The position numbers were made by a program, and so were the translations under genes. From assembly GCF_029227915.1 (NCBI RefSeq), contig NC_079883.1:29142001-29206000 (forward strand): 64,000 nt of DNA, read 5' to 3'. Origin of the DNA: Hydractinia symbiolongicarpus. Lineage: Eukaryota > Cnidaria > Hydrozoa > Anthoathecata > Hydractiniidae. Shown here piece after piece: positions 9,955 through 24,900 of the stretch (the first letter of the stretch is position 1; each line of letters starts with the position of its first letter). The notes beneath the pieces are model-generated. The model saw only the letters and a list, made by a program, of their open reading frames with translations, was not told the DNA's origin and ran no database searches.

Positions 9955-12900
9955 AAGTTTTATCGCTTTTAACAGTGAAACGATTGACTGTGGAACTTAA
10001 TTGAACTAACTTTGGACTTTGACCTTATGAGTATGATAAATGAGCCAGTTTGACTACAAGAAGTACCATTCTTCATAATTTGACATGATTGCTGGAACTC
10101 AGCGATTGCACTGGGCGCTGTGGTAAGGCTTCATTTAGAAACTTAGATAAATAAGTCTTTTTTCATTATGGGACCAATCCTGGCCGATAGCACGCACTGA
10201 AGAAATAGAGACATACTCAAAACCTACATTTCATTGACTTCTTGGCGGTATCAATCCGTTTGAGTTACAACGATTGCGTCACATATTCGTACCAACATCT
10301 TTTAGTGATATCTTTCCGATATTACTAAGTTATATCGCTTTAAACAGTGAAACGATTGACTGTGGAACTTAATTGAACTAACTTTGGACTGTGACCTTAT
10401 AAATGTGATAAGTGAGCCAACTGGACCCAAGAAATAACATTCTTCTTAATTTGACATGATTGCCGCAACTCAGCGATTACACTGGGCGCTGTGGTAGCGC
10501 TTCATTTAAAAATTTAAATAAAAAAGTCATTTTTTACTGTGGGACCAATCCTAGCCGTTATCGCGCGCTGAAGAAATAGCGACAGCTTCAAAAACTACAT
10601 TTCAATGACTTTCTAACGGTATCAGTCCGTTTGAGTTTCAACGGTTGCGTCACATGATCGTACCAACATGTAGATAGTAATTTTTTTCCGATATTACAAA
10701 GTTATATCGCTTTTAACAGTGTAACGATTGACTCTGGGAATTAATTGAACTGATTCTGGTCTGTGACCTTATAAATGTGATAAATGAGCCAATGGGACTC
10801 CAAGATATATCATTCTTCTTAATTTGACATGATTGCCGGAACTCAGCGATTACACTGGACGCTGTGGTAAGGCTTCATTTAGAAATTTAGATAAATAAGT
10901 CTTTTTTCATTGTGGGACCAATCCTGGCCGTTAGCACGCACTGAAGAAATAGAGACATTCTAAAAAACTACATTTCATTGACTTCTTGGCGGTATCAATC
11001 CGTTTGAGTTACAACGGTTACGTGACTTATTCGTACAAACGTGTATTTAGTGATATTTTTCCGATATTACTAAGTTATATCGCTTTTAACAGTGAAACGA
11101 TTGACTCTGGGACTTAATTGAAGTACCTTTGGACTGTAACCTTATAAATGTGATAAATGCGCCAACTGGACCCCAAGAAATATCATTCTTCTTGATTTGA
11201 CATGATTGCCGGAATTCAGCGATTACACTGGGCGTTGTGGTATCGCTTCATTTAAAAATTTAGATAAATAAGTCAATTTGAACTGTGGGCCCAACCTAGC
11301 CGTTATCGCGCACTGAAGAAGTAGAGACAGCTTCAAAAACACCATTTCAATGACTTTCTAACGGTATCAGTCCGTTTGAGTTTCAACGGTTGCGTCACAT
11401 GATCGTACCAACATGTACATAGTGATTTTTTCCGATATTACTAAGTTGTATCGCTTTTAACAGTGTAACGATTGACTCTGAGAATAATTGAACTGATTCT
11501 GGACTGTGACCTTATAAATGTGATAAATGAGCCAATTGGACTCCCAGAAATAACGTTCTTTTTAAATTGACATGATTGCTGGAATTCAGCGATTACACTA
11601 GGCTCTGTGGTAGCGCTTTATTTAAATATTTAGATAAAAAAGTCTTTTTTTACTGTGTGACCAATCCTGGCAGTTAGCACGCGCTGAAAAAATGGAGACA
11701 TTCTCAAAAACTACATTTCATTGACTTCTTGGCGGTATCAATTCGTTTGAGTTACAAAGGTTGCGTCACAAATTCGTACCAACATGTATTTAGTGATATC
11801 TTTCCGATATTACTAAGTTATATCGCTTTTAAAAGTGAAAGGATTGACTGTGGAAATTAATTGAACTAACTTTGGACTGTGACCTTATGAATGTGATAAG
11901 TGAGCCAACTGGACCCAAGAAATAACATTCTTCTTAATTTGACATGATTGCCGGAACTCAGCGATTACACTGGGCGCTGTGGTGGCGCTTCAATTAAAAA
12001 TTTAAATAAAAAAGTTATTTTTCACTGTGGGACCAATCCTAGCTGTTATCATGCGCTGAAAAAATAACGACAGTTTCAAAAACTACATTTCATTGACTTT
12101 CTAACGGTATCAATCCGTTTGAGTTACAACGGTTGCGTCACATATTCGTCCCCACATGTATTTAGCGATAGTATTCGGATATTACTAGGTTGCATCGCTT
12201 TTATCAGTGAAACGTTTGACTGTGGGACTTAATTGAACTGATTTTGGACTTTGACCTTATAAATGTGATAAATGAGCCACTTTGACTACAAGAAATAACA
12301 TTCTTCTTAATTTGACATGAGTGCTGGAACTCAGCGATTACACTGGGCGCTGCGGTAGTGCTTCATTTAGAAATTTAGATAAATAAGTCTTTTTTCATTG
12401 TGGTACCAATCCTGGCCGTTAGTACGCACTGAAGAAATAGAGACATTCTAAAAAACTACATTTCATTGACTTCTTGGCGGTATCAATCCGTTTGAGTTAC
12501 AACGGTTGCGTCACATATTCGTACCAACATGTATTTAGTGATATCTTTCCGATTATACTGAGTTACATCGGTTTTAACAGTGAAACGATTGACTCTGGGA
12601 CTTAATTGAAGCAACTTTGGACCGTGACCTTAAAAATGTGATAAGCAAGCCAACTGGACCCCAAGAAATATCATTCTTCTTGATTTTACATGATTGCCGG
12701 AACTCAGCGATTACACTGGGCGCTGTGGTATCACTTCATTTAAAAATTTAGATAAATAAGTCATTTTGTACTGTGGGCACAACCTAGCCGTTATCGCGCA
12801 CTGAAGAAGTTGAGACAGCTTCAAAAACTACATTTCATTGACTTTCTAACGGTATCAGTCGGTTTCAGTTACAACAGTTGCGTCACATATTCGTACCAAC

Positions 12901-14430
12901 ATGTAGATAGTGATTTTTTTCCGATATTACTAAGTTGTATCGCTTTTAACAGTGCAACGATTGACTCTGGGAATTAATTGAACTGATTCTGGACTGTGAC
13001 CTTATCAATGTGATAAATGAGCCAATTGGACCACAAGAAATAACATTCTTTTTAAATTGACATGATTGCTGGAATTCAGCGATTACACTAGGCTCTGTGG
13101 TAGCGCTTTATTTAAATATTTAGATAAAAAAAGTCTTTTTTTACTGTGTGACCAATCCTGGCCATTAGCACGCACTGAAGAAATGGAGACATTCTCAAAA
13201 ACTACATCTCATTGACCTCTTGGCGGTATCAATCCGTTTGAGTTACAACGGTTGCGTCACAAATTCGTACCAACATGTATTTAGTGATATCTTGCCGATA
13301 TTACTAAGTTATATCGCTTTTAAAAGTGCAACGATTGACTGCGGAACCTAATTGAACTAACTTTGGACTGTGACCTTCTGAATGTGATAAGTGAGCCATC
13401 TGGACCCAAGAAATAACATTCTTCTTAATTTGACATGATTGCCGGAACTCAGCGATTACACTGGCCGCTGTGGTAGCGCTTCATTTAAAAATTTAAATAA
13501 AAAAGTTATTTTTCACTGTGGGACCAATCCTAGCCGTTATCACGCGCTGAAGAAATAGCGACAGCTTCAAAAACTACATTTCATTGACTTTCTAACGGTA
13601 TCAGTCGGTTTCAGTTACAACGGTTGCGTCACAAATTCGTACCAACATGTAGATAGTGATTTTTTTCCGATATTACTAAGTTGTATCGCTTTTAACAGTG
13701 CAACGATTGACTCTGGGAATTAATTGAACTGATTCTGGACTGTGACCTTATCAATGTGATAAATGAGCCAATTGGACCCCAAGAAATAACATTCTTTTTA
13801 AATTGACATGATTGCTGGAATTCAGCGATTACACTAGGCTCTGTGGTAGCGCTTTATTTAAATATTTAGATAAAAAAAGTCTTTTTTTACTGTGTGACCA
13901 ATCCTGGCCATTAGCACGCACTGAAGAAATGGAGACATTCTCAAAAACTACATCTCATTGACCTCTTGGCGGTATCAATCCGTTTGAGTTACAACGGTTG
14001 CGTCACAAATTCGTACCAACATGTATTTAGTGATATCTTGCCGATATTACTAAGTTATATCGCTTTTAAAAGTGCAACGATTGACTGTGGAACCTAATTG
14101 AACTAACTTTGGACTGTGACCTTCTGAATGTGATAAGTGAGCCATCTGGACCCAAGAAATAACATTCTTCTTAATTTGACATGATTGCCGGAACTCAGCG
14201 ATTACACTGGCCGCTGTGGTAGCGCTTCATTTAAAAATTTAAATAAAAAAGTTATTTTTCACTGTGGGACCAATCCTAGCCGTTATCACGCGCTGAAGAA
14301 ATAGCGACAGTTTCAAAAAATACATTTCATTGACTTTCTAACGGTATCAATCCGTTTGAGTTACAACGGTTGCGTCACATATTCGTCCAAACATGTAGAT
14401 AGTGATTTTTTTCCGATATTACTAAGTTGT
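9955..14430 (+). repeat. Long HOR block, copy 2, with one extra 745-bp dimer
   Basis: This is co-linear with 1,010-4,745 up to about 13,560. There it repeats the preceding two monomers: 12,815-13,560 and 13,560-14,305 are near-identical, both with TCAGTCGGTTTCAG, CTCATTGACCTCTTGG and CTTCTGAATGTG. It then rejoins the copy-1 order at an added offset of 745 bp. The extra dimer is what unequal exchange or replication slippage in register would produce. The last part (GTGCAACGTGTGACTG) differs from copy 1 but matches 14,870-16,690. Confidence 0.88.
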
Positions 14431-14869
14431 ATCGCTTTTATCAGTGCAACGTGTGACTGTGGGACTTAATTGAACTGATTTTGGACTTTGATCTTATAAA
14501 TGTGATAAATGAGCCAGTTTGACAACAAGTAATAACATTCTTTTTAATTTGACATGATTGCTGGAACTCAGCGATTGCACTGGGCGTTGTGGTAGCCTTT
14601 TATTTAAAAACTAAGTTAAATAAGTCAATTTTTACTGTGGGACCTATCCCAGCCGTTAGTTCGCGCTGAAGAAATAGAGACAGTTTTAAAAACTACATTA
14701 CATTGACTTCTTGGCAGTATCAATCCGTTTGAGTTACAACGGTTGCGTCACATATTCATACCAACATGTATTTAGTGATATTTTTCCGATATTACTAAGT
14801 TATATCGCTTTTAAAAGTGAAACGATTGACTGTGGAACTTAATTGACCTAACTTTGGACTGTGACCTTA
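14431..14869 (+). repeat. Single type-B monomer linking two HOR blocks
   Basis: A type-B unit (GGGCGTTGTGGTAGCC, AAAACTAAGTTAAATAAG, CCCAGCCGTTAGTTCG) separates copies 2 and 3 of the long block. It resembles the type-B monomer near 6,370-6,690, sharing GGGACCTATCCCAGCC and TTGACCTAACTTTGG. It contains nothing but satellite. Confidence 0.75.
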
Positions 14870-16690
14870 TGAATGTGATAAGTGAGCCAACTGGACCCAA
14901 GAAATAACATTCTTCTTAATTTGACATGATTGCCGGAACTCAGCGATTACACTGGGCGCTGTGGTAGCGCTTTATTTAAAAATTTAAAAAAAAAGTTATT
15001 TTTCACTGTGGGACCAATCCTAGCTGTTATCACGCGCTGAAGAAATAACGACAGTTTCAAAAACTACATTTCATTGACTTTCTAACGGTATCAATCCGTT
15101 TGAGTTACAACGGTTGCGTCACATATTCGTCCCCACATGTATTTAGCGATAGTATTCGGATATTACTAGGTTGCATCGCTTTTATCAGTGAAACGTTTGA
15201 CTGTGGGACTTAATTGAACTGATTTTGGACTTTGACCTTATAAATGTGATAAATGAGCCACTTTGACTACAAGAAATAACATTCTTCTTAATTTGACATG
15301 AGTGCTGGAACTCAGCGATTACACTGGGCGCTGCGGTAGTGCTTCATTTAGAAATTTAGATAAATAAGTCTTTTCTCATTGTGGTACCAATCCTGGCCGT
15401 TAGTACGCACTGAAGAAATAGAGACATTCTAAAAAACTACATTTCATTGACTTCTTGGCGGTATCAATCCGTTTGAGTTACAACGGTTGCGTCACATATT
15501 CGTACCAACATGTATTTAGTGATATCTTTCCGATTATACTGAGTTACATCGGTTTTAACAGTGAAACGATTGACTCTGGGACTTAATTGAAGCAACTTTG
15601 GACCGTGACCTTAAAAATGTGATAAGCAAGCCAACTGGACCCCAAGAAATATCATTCTTCTTGATTTTACATGATTGCCGGAACTCAGCGATTACACTGG
15701 GCGCTGTGGTATCACTTCATTTAAAAATTTAGATAAATAAGTCATTTTGTACTGTGGGCACAACCTAGCCGTTATTGCGCACTGAAGAAGTTGAGACAGC
15801 TTCAAAAACTACATTTCATTGACTTTCTAACGGTATCAGTCGGTTTCAGTTACAACGGTTGCGTCACATATTCGTACCAACATGTAGATAGTGATTTTTT
15901 TCCGATATTACTAAGTTGTATCGCTTTTAACAGTGCAACGATTGACTCTGGGAATTAATTGAACTGATTCTGGACTGTGACCTTATCAATGTGATAAATG
16001 AGCCAATTGGACCCCAAGAAAAAACATTCTTTTTAAATTGACATGATTGCTGGAATTCAGCGATTACACTAGGCTCTGTGGTAGCGCTTTATTTAAATAT
16101 TTAGATAAAAAAAGTCTTTTTTTACTGTGTGACCAATCCTGGCCATTAGCACGCACTGAAGAAATGGAGACATTCTCAAAAACTACATCTCATTGACTTC
16201 TTGGCGGTATCAATCCGTTTGAGTTACAACGGTTGCGTCACAAATTCGTACCAACATGTATTTAGTGATATCTTGCCGATATTACTAACTTATATCGCTT
16301 TTAAAAGTGCAACGATTGACTGTGGAACCTAATTGAACTAACTTTGGACTGTGACCTTCTGAATGTGATAAGTGAGCCATCTGGACCCAAGAAATAACAT
16401 TCTTCTTAATTTGACATGATTGCCGGAACTCAGCGATTACACTGGCCGCTGTGGTAGCGCTTCATTTAAAAATTTAAATAAAAAAGTTATTTTTCACTGT
16501 GGGACCAATCCTAGCCGTTATCACGCGCTGAAGAAATAGCAACAGTTTCAAAAAATACATTTCATTGACTTTCTAACGGTATCAATCCGTTTGAGTTACA
16601 ACGGTTGCGTCACATATTCGTCCAAACATGTAGATAGTGATTTTTTTCCGATATTACTAAGTTGTATCGCTTTTATCAGTGCAACGTGTG
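14870..16690 (+). repeat. Long HOR block, partial copy 3 (~5 monomers)
   Basis: This matches 11,880-13,560 with an offset of about 2,981 bp (GAGCCACTTTGACTAC at 12,274 and 15,255), which is eight monomers. After the position of the extra dimer of copy 2 the offset falls to about 2,235 bp (GTGTGACTG at 14,451 and 16,686). Copy 3 therefore lacks the extra dimer. It also matches 2,940-4,745. Confidence 0.85.
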
Positions 16691-17099
16691 ACTGTGGGAC
16701 TTAATTGAACTGATTTTGGACTTTGACCTTATAAATGTGATAAATGAGCCAGTTTGACTACAAGTAATAACATTCTTTTTAATTTGACATGATTGCTGGA
16801 ATTCAGCGATTACACTGGGCGTTGTGGTAGCCTTTTATTTAAAAACTAAGTTAAAAAAGTCAATTTTTACTGTGGGACCAATCCCAGCCGTTAGTTCGCG
16901 CTGAAGAAATAGAGACATTTTTAAAAGCTACATTACATTGACTTTTTGGCAGTATCAATCCGTTTGAGTTGCAACGGTTGCGTCACATATTCATACCAAC
17001 ATGTATTTAGTGATATTTTTCCGATATTACTAAGTTATATCGCTTTTAAAAGTGAAACGATTGACTGTGGAACTTAATTGAACTAACTTTGGACTGTGA
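16691..17099 (+). repeat. Type-B satellite monomer
   Basis: A type-B monomer (GGGCGTTGTGGTAGCC, ACATTTTTAAAAGCTACATTACATTG) close to those at 4,860-5,200 and 5,600-5,940. It precedes the trimer block. No other content is visible. Confidence 0.75.
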
Positions 17100-20000
17100 C
17101 CTTATGAATGTGATAAGTGAGCCAACTGGACCCAAGAAATAACATTCTTCTTAATTTGACATGATTGCCGGAACTCAGCGATTACACTGGGCGCTGTGGT
17201 AGCGCTTTATTTAAAAATTTTAAAAAAAAGTTATTTTTCACTGTGGGACCAATCCTAGCCGTTATCACGCGCTGAAGAAATAGCGACAGTTTCAAAAACT
17301 ACATTTCATTGACTTCCTAACGGTATCAATCCGTTTGAGTTACGACGGATGCGTCACATATTCGTCCCCACATGTATTTAGCGATAGTATTCGGATATTA
17401 CTAGGTTGCATCGCTTTTATCAGTGAAACGTTTGACTGTGGGTCTTAATTGAACTGATTTTGGACTTTGACTTTATAAATGTGATAAATGAGCCAGTTTG
17501 ACTAAAAGTAATAACATTCTTTTTAATTTGACATGATTACTGGAACTCAGCGATTGCACTGGGCGTTGTGGTAGCCTTTTATTTAAAAACTAAGTTAAAA
17601 AAGTCAATTTTTACTGTAGGACCAATCCCAGCCGTTAGTTCGCGCTGAAGAAATAGAGACAGTTTTAAAAGCTACATTACATTGACTTCTTGGCAGTATC
17701 AATCCGTTTGAGTTAAAACGGTTGCGTCACATATTCATACCAACATGTATTTAGTGATATTTTTCCGATATTACTAAGTTATATCGCTTTTAAAAGTGAA
17801 ACGATTGACTGTGGAACTTAATTGAACTAACTTTGGACTGTGACCTTACGAATGTGATAAGTGAGCCAACTGGACCCAAGAAATAACATTCTTCTTAATT
17901 TGACATGATTGCCGGAACTCAGCGATTACACTGGGCGCTGTGGTAGCGCTTCATTTAAAAATTTAATTAAAAAAGTTATCTTTCACTGTGGGACTAATCC
18001 TAGCCGTTATCACGCGCTGAAAAAATAGCGACAGTTTCAAAAACTACATTTCATTGACTTTCTAACGGTATCAATCCGTTTGAGTTACAACGGTTGCGTC
18101 ACATATTCATACCAACATGTATTTAGTGATATTTTTCCGATACTACTAAGTTATATCGCTTTTAAAAGTGAAACGATTGACTGTGGAACTTAAATGAACT
18201 AACTTTGGACTGTGACCTTTTGAATGTGATAAGTGGGCCAACTGGACCCAAGAAATAACATTCTTCTTAATTTGACATGATTGCCGGAACTCAGCGATTA
18301 CACTGGGCGCTGTGGTAGCGCTTTATTTAAAAATTTTAAAAAAAAGTTATTTTTCACTGTGGGACCAATCCTAGCCGTTATCACGCGCTGAAGAAATAGC
18401 GACAGTTTCAAAAACTACATTTCATTGACTTCCTAACGGTATCAATCAGTTTGAGTTACGACGGTTGCGTCACATATTCGTCCCCACATGTATTTAGCGA
18501 TAGTATTCGGATATTACTAGGTTGCATCGCTTTTATCAGTGAAACGTTTGACTGTGGGACTTAATTGAACTGATTTTGGACTTTGACTTTATAAATGTGA
18601 TAAATGAGCCAGTTTGACTAAAAGTAATAACATTCTTTTTAATTTGACATGATTACTGGAACTCAGCGATTGCACTGGGCGTTGTGGTAGCCTTTTATTT
18701 AAAAACTAAGTTAAAAAAGTCAATTTTTACTGTAGGACCAATCCCAGCCGTTAGTTCGCGCTGAAGAAATAGAGACAGTTTTAAAAGCTACATTACATTG
18801 ACTTCTTGGCAGTATCAATCCGTTTGAGTTACAACGGTTGCGTCACATATTCATACCAACATGTATTTAGTGATATTTTTCCGATATTACTAAGTTATAT
18901 CGCTTTTAAAAGTGAAACCATTGACTGTGGAACTTAATTGAACTATTTTTGGACTGTGACCTTACGAATGTGATAAGTGAGCCAACATGACCCAAGAAAT
19001 AACATTCTTCTTAATTTGACATGATTGCCGGAACTCAGCGATTACACTGGGCGCTGTGGTAGCGCTTCATTTAAAAATTTAAATAAAAAAGTTATCTTTC
19101 ACTGTGGGACTAATCCTAGCCGTTATCACGCGCTGAAAAAATAGCGACAGTTTCAAAAACTACATTTCATTGACTTTCTAACGGTATCAATCCGTTTGAG
19201 TTACAACGGTTGCGTCACATATTCATACCAACATGTATTTAGTGATATTTTTCCGATACTACTAAGTTATATCGCTTTTAAAAGTGAAACGATTGACTGT
19301 GGAACTTAAATGAACTAACTTTGGACTGTGACCTTTTGAATGTGATAAGTGGGCCAACTGGACCCAAGAAATAACATTCTTCTTAATTTGACATGATTGC
19401 CGAAACTCAGCGATTACACTGGGCGCTGTGGTAGCGCTTTATTTAAAAATTAAAAAAAAAAGTTATTTTTCACTGTGGGACCAATCCTAGCCGTTATCAC
19501 GCGCTGAAGAAATAGCGACAGTTTCAAAAACTACATTTCATTGACTTTCTAACGGTATCAATCCGTTTGAGTTACAACGGTTGCGTCACATATTCGGCCC
19601 CACATGTATTTAGCGATAGTATTCGGATATTACTAGGTTGCATCGCTTTTAAAAGTGAAACGATTGACTGTGGAACTTAATTGAACTAACTTTGGACTGT
19701 GACCTTACGAATGTGATAAGTGAGCCAACTGGACCCAAGAAATAACATTCTTCTTAATTTGATATGATTGCCGGAACTCAGCGATTACACTGGGCGCTGT
19801 GGTAGCGCTTCATTTAAAAATTTAAATAAAAAAGTTATCTTTCACTGTGGGACTAATCCTAGCCGTTATCACGCGCTGAAAAAATAGCGACAGTTTCAAA
19901 AACTACATTTCATTGACTTTCTAACGGTATCAATCCGTTTGAGATACAACGGTTGCGTCACATATTCGGCCCCACATGTATTTAGTGATATTTTTCCGAT

Positions 20001-20500
20001 ATTACTAAGTTATATCGCTTTTAAAAGTGAAACGATTGACTGTGGAACTTAATTGAACTAACTTTGGACTGTGACCTTACGAATGTGATAAGTGAGCCAA
20101 CTGGACCCAAGAAATAACATTCTTCTTAATTTGACATGATTGCCGGAACTCAGCGATTACACTGGGCGCTGTGGTAGCGCTTCATTTAAAAATTTAAATA
20201 AAAAAGTTATCTTTCACTGTGGGACTAATCCTAGCCGTTATCACGCGCTGAAAAAATAGCGACAGTTTCAAAAACTACATTTCATTGACTTTCTAACGGT
20301 ATCAATCCGTTTGAGTTACAACGGTTGCGTCACATATTCATACCAACATGTATTTAGTGAGATTTTTCCGATATTACTAAGTTATATCGCTTTTAAAAGT
20401 GAAACGATTGACTGTGGAACTTAATTGAACTAACTTTGGACTGTGACCTTTTGAATGTGTTAGGTGGGCCAACTGTACCCAAGAAATAACATTCTTCTTA
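17100..20500 (+). repeat. Trimer HOR (1,116 bp, A-B-A') followed by consecutive A-type monomers
   Basis: AGCGCTTTATTTAAAAATTT recurs at 17,201 and 18,317, and the variant TGTAGGACCAATCCC at 17,615 and 18,731, both 1,116 bp apart. The unit is type A, type B, then an A' monomer with TATCTTTCACTGTGGGACTAATCC. From about 19,385 the order changes to A, A', A' with no type-B unit, so the A/B alternation of the rest of the array breaks down here. Confidence 0.82.
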
Positions 20501-21999
20501 ATTTGACATGATTGCCGGAACTCAGCGATTGCACTGGGCGCTGTGGTAGCGCTTTATTTAAAAATTTAGATAAATAAGTCTTTTTTTACTGTAGTACCAA
20601 TCCTGGCCGTTATCACGCACTGAAGAAATAGAGACATTCTCAAAAACTACATTTCATTGACTTTCTGGCGGTATCAATCCGTTTGAGTTACAACGGTTGC
20701 GTCACATATCCGTAACAACATGTATTTAGTGATATTTTTCCGATATTACTAAGTTATATCGCTTTTAACAGTGAAACGATTGACTGTGGAACTTAATTGA
20801 ACTAACTCTGGACTGTTACCTTATGAATGTGATAAGTGAGCCACTTTGACTACAAGAAATAACATTCTTCTTAATTTGACATGATTGCTGGAACTCAGCG
20901 ATTGCACTGGGCGCTGTGGAAGCCATTTATTTAAAAACTAAGTTAAATAAGTCATTTTTTACTGTGGGACCAATCCCAGCCGTTAGTTCGCACTGATGAA
21001 ATAGAGACAGTTTCAGAAACTACATTACATTGACTTCTTGGCGGTATCAATCCGTTTGAGTTACAACGGTTGCGTCACATATTCATACCAACATGTATTT
21101 AGTGATATTTTTCCGATATTACTAAGTTATATCGCTTTTACCAGTGAAACGATTAACTCTGGGACTTAATTGAAGTAACTTTGGACTGTGATCTTGTAAA
21201 TGTGATAAGTGAGCCAATTGGACTCCAAGAAATAACATTCTCCTTAAACTGACATGATTGCTGGATTTTAGCAATTACAATAAGCTCTGTGGTAGCGCTT
21301 CATTTAAAAATTTATATAAAAAAGTTATTTTTCATTGTGGGACCAATCCTAGCCGTTATCACGCGCTGAAGAAATAGCGACAGTTTCAAAAACTACATTT
21401 CATTGACTTTCTAACGGTATCAATCCGTTTGAGTTGCAACGGTTGCGTCACATATTCGTCCCCACATGTAATTAGCGATAGTATTCGGATATTACTAGGT
21501 TGCATCGCTTTTATCAGTGGAACGTTTGACTGTGGGACTTAATTGAACTGATTTTGGACTTTGACCTTATAAATGTGATAAATGAGCCAGTTTGACTACA
21601 AGAAATAACATTCTTCTTAATTTGACATGATTGCTGGAACTCAGCGATTGCACTGGGCGTTGTGGTAGTTTTTTATTTAAAAACTAAGTTAAATAAGTCA
21701 TTTTTTACTGTGGGACCAATCCCAGCCGTTAGTTCGCGCTGAAGAAATAGAGACAGTTTTAAAAACTACATTACATTGACTTCTTGGCGGTATCAATCCG
21801 TTTGAGTTACAACGGTTGCGTCACATATTCATACCAACATGTATTTAGTGATATTTTTCCGATATTACTAAGTTATATCGCTTTTAAAAGTGAAACGATT
21901 GACTGTGGAACTTAATTGAACTAACTTTGGACTGTGACCTTATGAATGTGATAAGTGAGCCAACTGGACCCAAGAAATAACATTCTTCTTAATTTGACA
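20501..21999 (+). repeat. Mixed satellite monomers
   Basis: About four monomers of differing subtype. One near 20,510-20,880 combines GCCGGAACTCAG with TTTAGATAAATAAGTC. One near 21,240-21,600 starts with a variant (GCTGGATTTTAGCAATTACAATAAGCTC) and continues as type A. No long-range copy of this order was noticed in the window. Confidence 0.75.
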
Positions 22000-24900
22000 T
22001 GATTGCCGGAACTCAGCGATTACACTGGGCGCTGTGGCAGCGCTTCATTTAAAAATTTAAATAAAAAAAGTTATTTTTCACTGTGGGACCAATCCTAGCC
22101 GTTATCACGCGCTGAAGAAATAGCGACAGTTTCAAAAACTACATTTCATTGACTTTCTAACGGTATCAATTCGTTTGAGTTACAACGGTTGCGTCACATA
22201 TTCGTCCCCACATGTATTTAGCGATAGTATTCGGATATTACTAGGTTGCATCGCTTTTAGCAGTGAAACGTTAGACTGTGGGACTTAATTGAACTGGTTT
22301 TGGACTTTGACTTTATAAATGTGCTAAATGCGCCAGTTTGACTACAAGAAGTAACATTCTTCTTAATTTGACTTGATTGTTGGAACTCAGCGATTGCACT
22401 GGGCACTGTGGTAGCGTTTTATTTAAAAGTTAAGTTAAATAAGTCATTTTTTACTGTGGGACCAATCCCAGCCGTTAGTTCGCGCTGAAAAAATAGAGAC
22501 AGTTTTAAAAACTACATTACATTGACTTCTTGGCGGTATCAATCCGTTTGAGTTACAACGGTTGCGTCACATATTCATACCAACATGTATTTAGTGATAT
22601 TTTTCCGATATTACTAAGTTATATCGCTTTTAAAAGTGAAACGATTGACTGTGGAACTTAATTGAACTAACTTTGGACTGTGACCTTATGAATGTGATAA
22701 GTTAGCCAACTGGACCCAAGAAATAACATTCTTCTTAATTTGACATGATTGCCGGAACTCAGCGATTACACTGAGCGCTGTGGCAGCGCTTCACTTAAAA
22801 ATTTAAATAAAAAAAGTTATTTTTCACTGTGGGACCAATCCTAGCCGTTATCACGCGCTGAAGAAATAGCGACAGTTTCAAAAACTACATTTCATTGACT
22901 TTCTAACGGTATCAATTCGTTTGAGTTAGAACGGTTGCGTCACATATTCGTCCCCACATGTATTTAGCGATAGTATTCGGATATTACTAGGTTGCTTTGC
23001 TTTTATCAGTGAAACGTTTGACTGTGGGACTTAATTGAACTGATTTTGGACTTTGATCTTATAAATGTGATAAACGAGCCACTTTGACTACAAGAAATAA
23101 CATTCTTCTTAATTTGAGATGATTGCTGGAACTCAGCGATTGCACTGGCGCTGTGGTAACCTTTTATTTAAAAACTAAGTTAAATAAGTCATTTTTTACT
23201 GTGGGACCAATTCCAGCCGTTAGTTCGCGCTGAAGAAATAGAGACAGTTTCAAAAACTACATTACATTGACTTCTTGGCGGTATCAATCCGTTCGAGTTA
23301 CAACGGTTGCGTCACATATTCATACCAACATGTATTTAGTGATATTTTTCCGATATTACTAAGTTATATCGCTTTTAAAAGTAAAAGGATTGACTCTGGG
23401 ACTTAATTGAAGTAACTTTGGACTGTGATCTTATAAATGTGATAAGTGAGCCAACTGTACCCCAAGAAATATCATTTTTCTTAATTTGACATGATTGCCG
23501 GAACTCAGCGATTACACTGGGCGCTGTGGTAGCACTTCATTTAAAAATATAAATGAAAAAGTCATTTTTTACTGTGGGACCAATCCTAGCCGCTATCGCG
23601 CGCTGAAGTAATAGCGGCAGTTTCATAAACTGCATTTCATTGACTTTCTAACGGTATCAATCCGTTTGAGTTACAACTGTTGCGTCACATATTCGTCCCC
23701 ACATGTATTTAGCGATAGTATTCGGATATTACTAGGTTGCATCGCTTTTAGCAGTGAAACGTTAGACTGTGGGACTTAATTGAACTGGTTTTGGACTTTG
23801 ACTTTATAAATGTGATAAATGCGCCAGTTTGACTACAAGAAGTAACATTCTTCTTAATTTGACTTGATTGCTGGAACTCAGCGATTGCACTGGGCACTGT
23901 GGTAGCGTTTTATTTAAACGTTAAGTTAAATAAGTCATTTTTTACTGTGGGACCAATCCCAGCCGTTAGTTCGCGCTGAAGAAATAGAGACAGTTTTAAA
24001 AACTACATTACATTGACTTCTTGGCGGTATCAATCCGTTTGAGTTACAACGGTTGCGTCACATATTCATACCAACATGTATTTAGTGATATTTTTGCGAT
24101 ATTACTAAGTTATATCGCTTTTAAAAGTGAAACGATTGACTGTGGAACTTAATTGAACTAACTTTGGACTGTGACCTTATGAATGTGATAAGTGAGCCAA
24201 CAGGACCCAAGAAATAACATTCTTCTTAATTTGACATGATTGCCGGAACTCAGCGATTACACTGGGCGCTGTGGCAGCGCTTCATTTAAAAATTTAAATA
24301 AAAAAAGTTATTTTTCACTGTGGGACCAATCCTAGCCGTTATCACGCGCTGAAGAAATAGCGACAGTTTCAAAAACTACATTTCATTGACTTTCTAACGG
24401 TATCAATTCGTTTGAGTTACAACGGTTGCGTCACATATTCGTCCCCACATGTATTTAGCGATAGTATTCGGATATTACTAGGTTGCTTTGCTTTTATCAG
24501 TGAAACGTTTGACTGTGGGACTTAATTGAACTGATTTTGGACTTTGATCTTATAAATGTGATAAACGAGCCACTTTGACTACAAGAAATAACATTCTTCT
24601 TAATTTGAGATGATTGCTGGAACTCAGCGATTACACTGGGCGCTGTGGTAGCACTTCATTTAAAAATATAAATGAAAAAGTCATTTTTTACTGTGGGACC
24701 AATCCTAGCCGCTATCGCGCGCTGAAGTAATAGCGGCAGTTTCATAAACTGCATTTCATTGACTTTCTAACGGTATCAATCCGTTTGAGTTACAACTGTT
24801 GCGTCAAATATTCGTCCCCACATGTATTTAGCGATAGTATTCGGATATTACTAGGTTGCATCGCTTTTAGCAGTGAAACGTTAGACTGTGGGACTTAATT

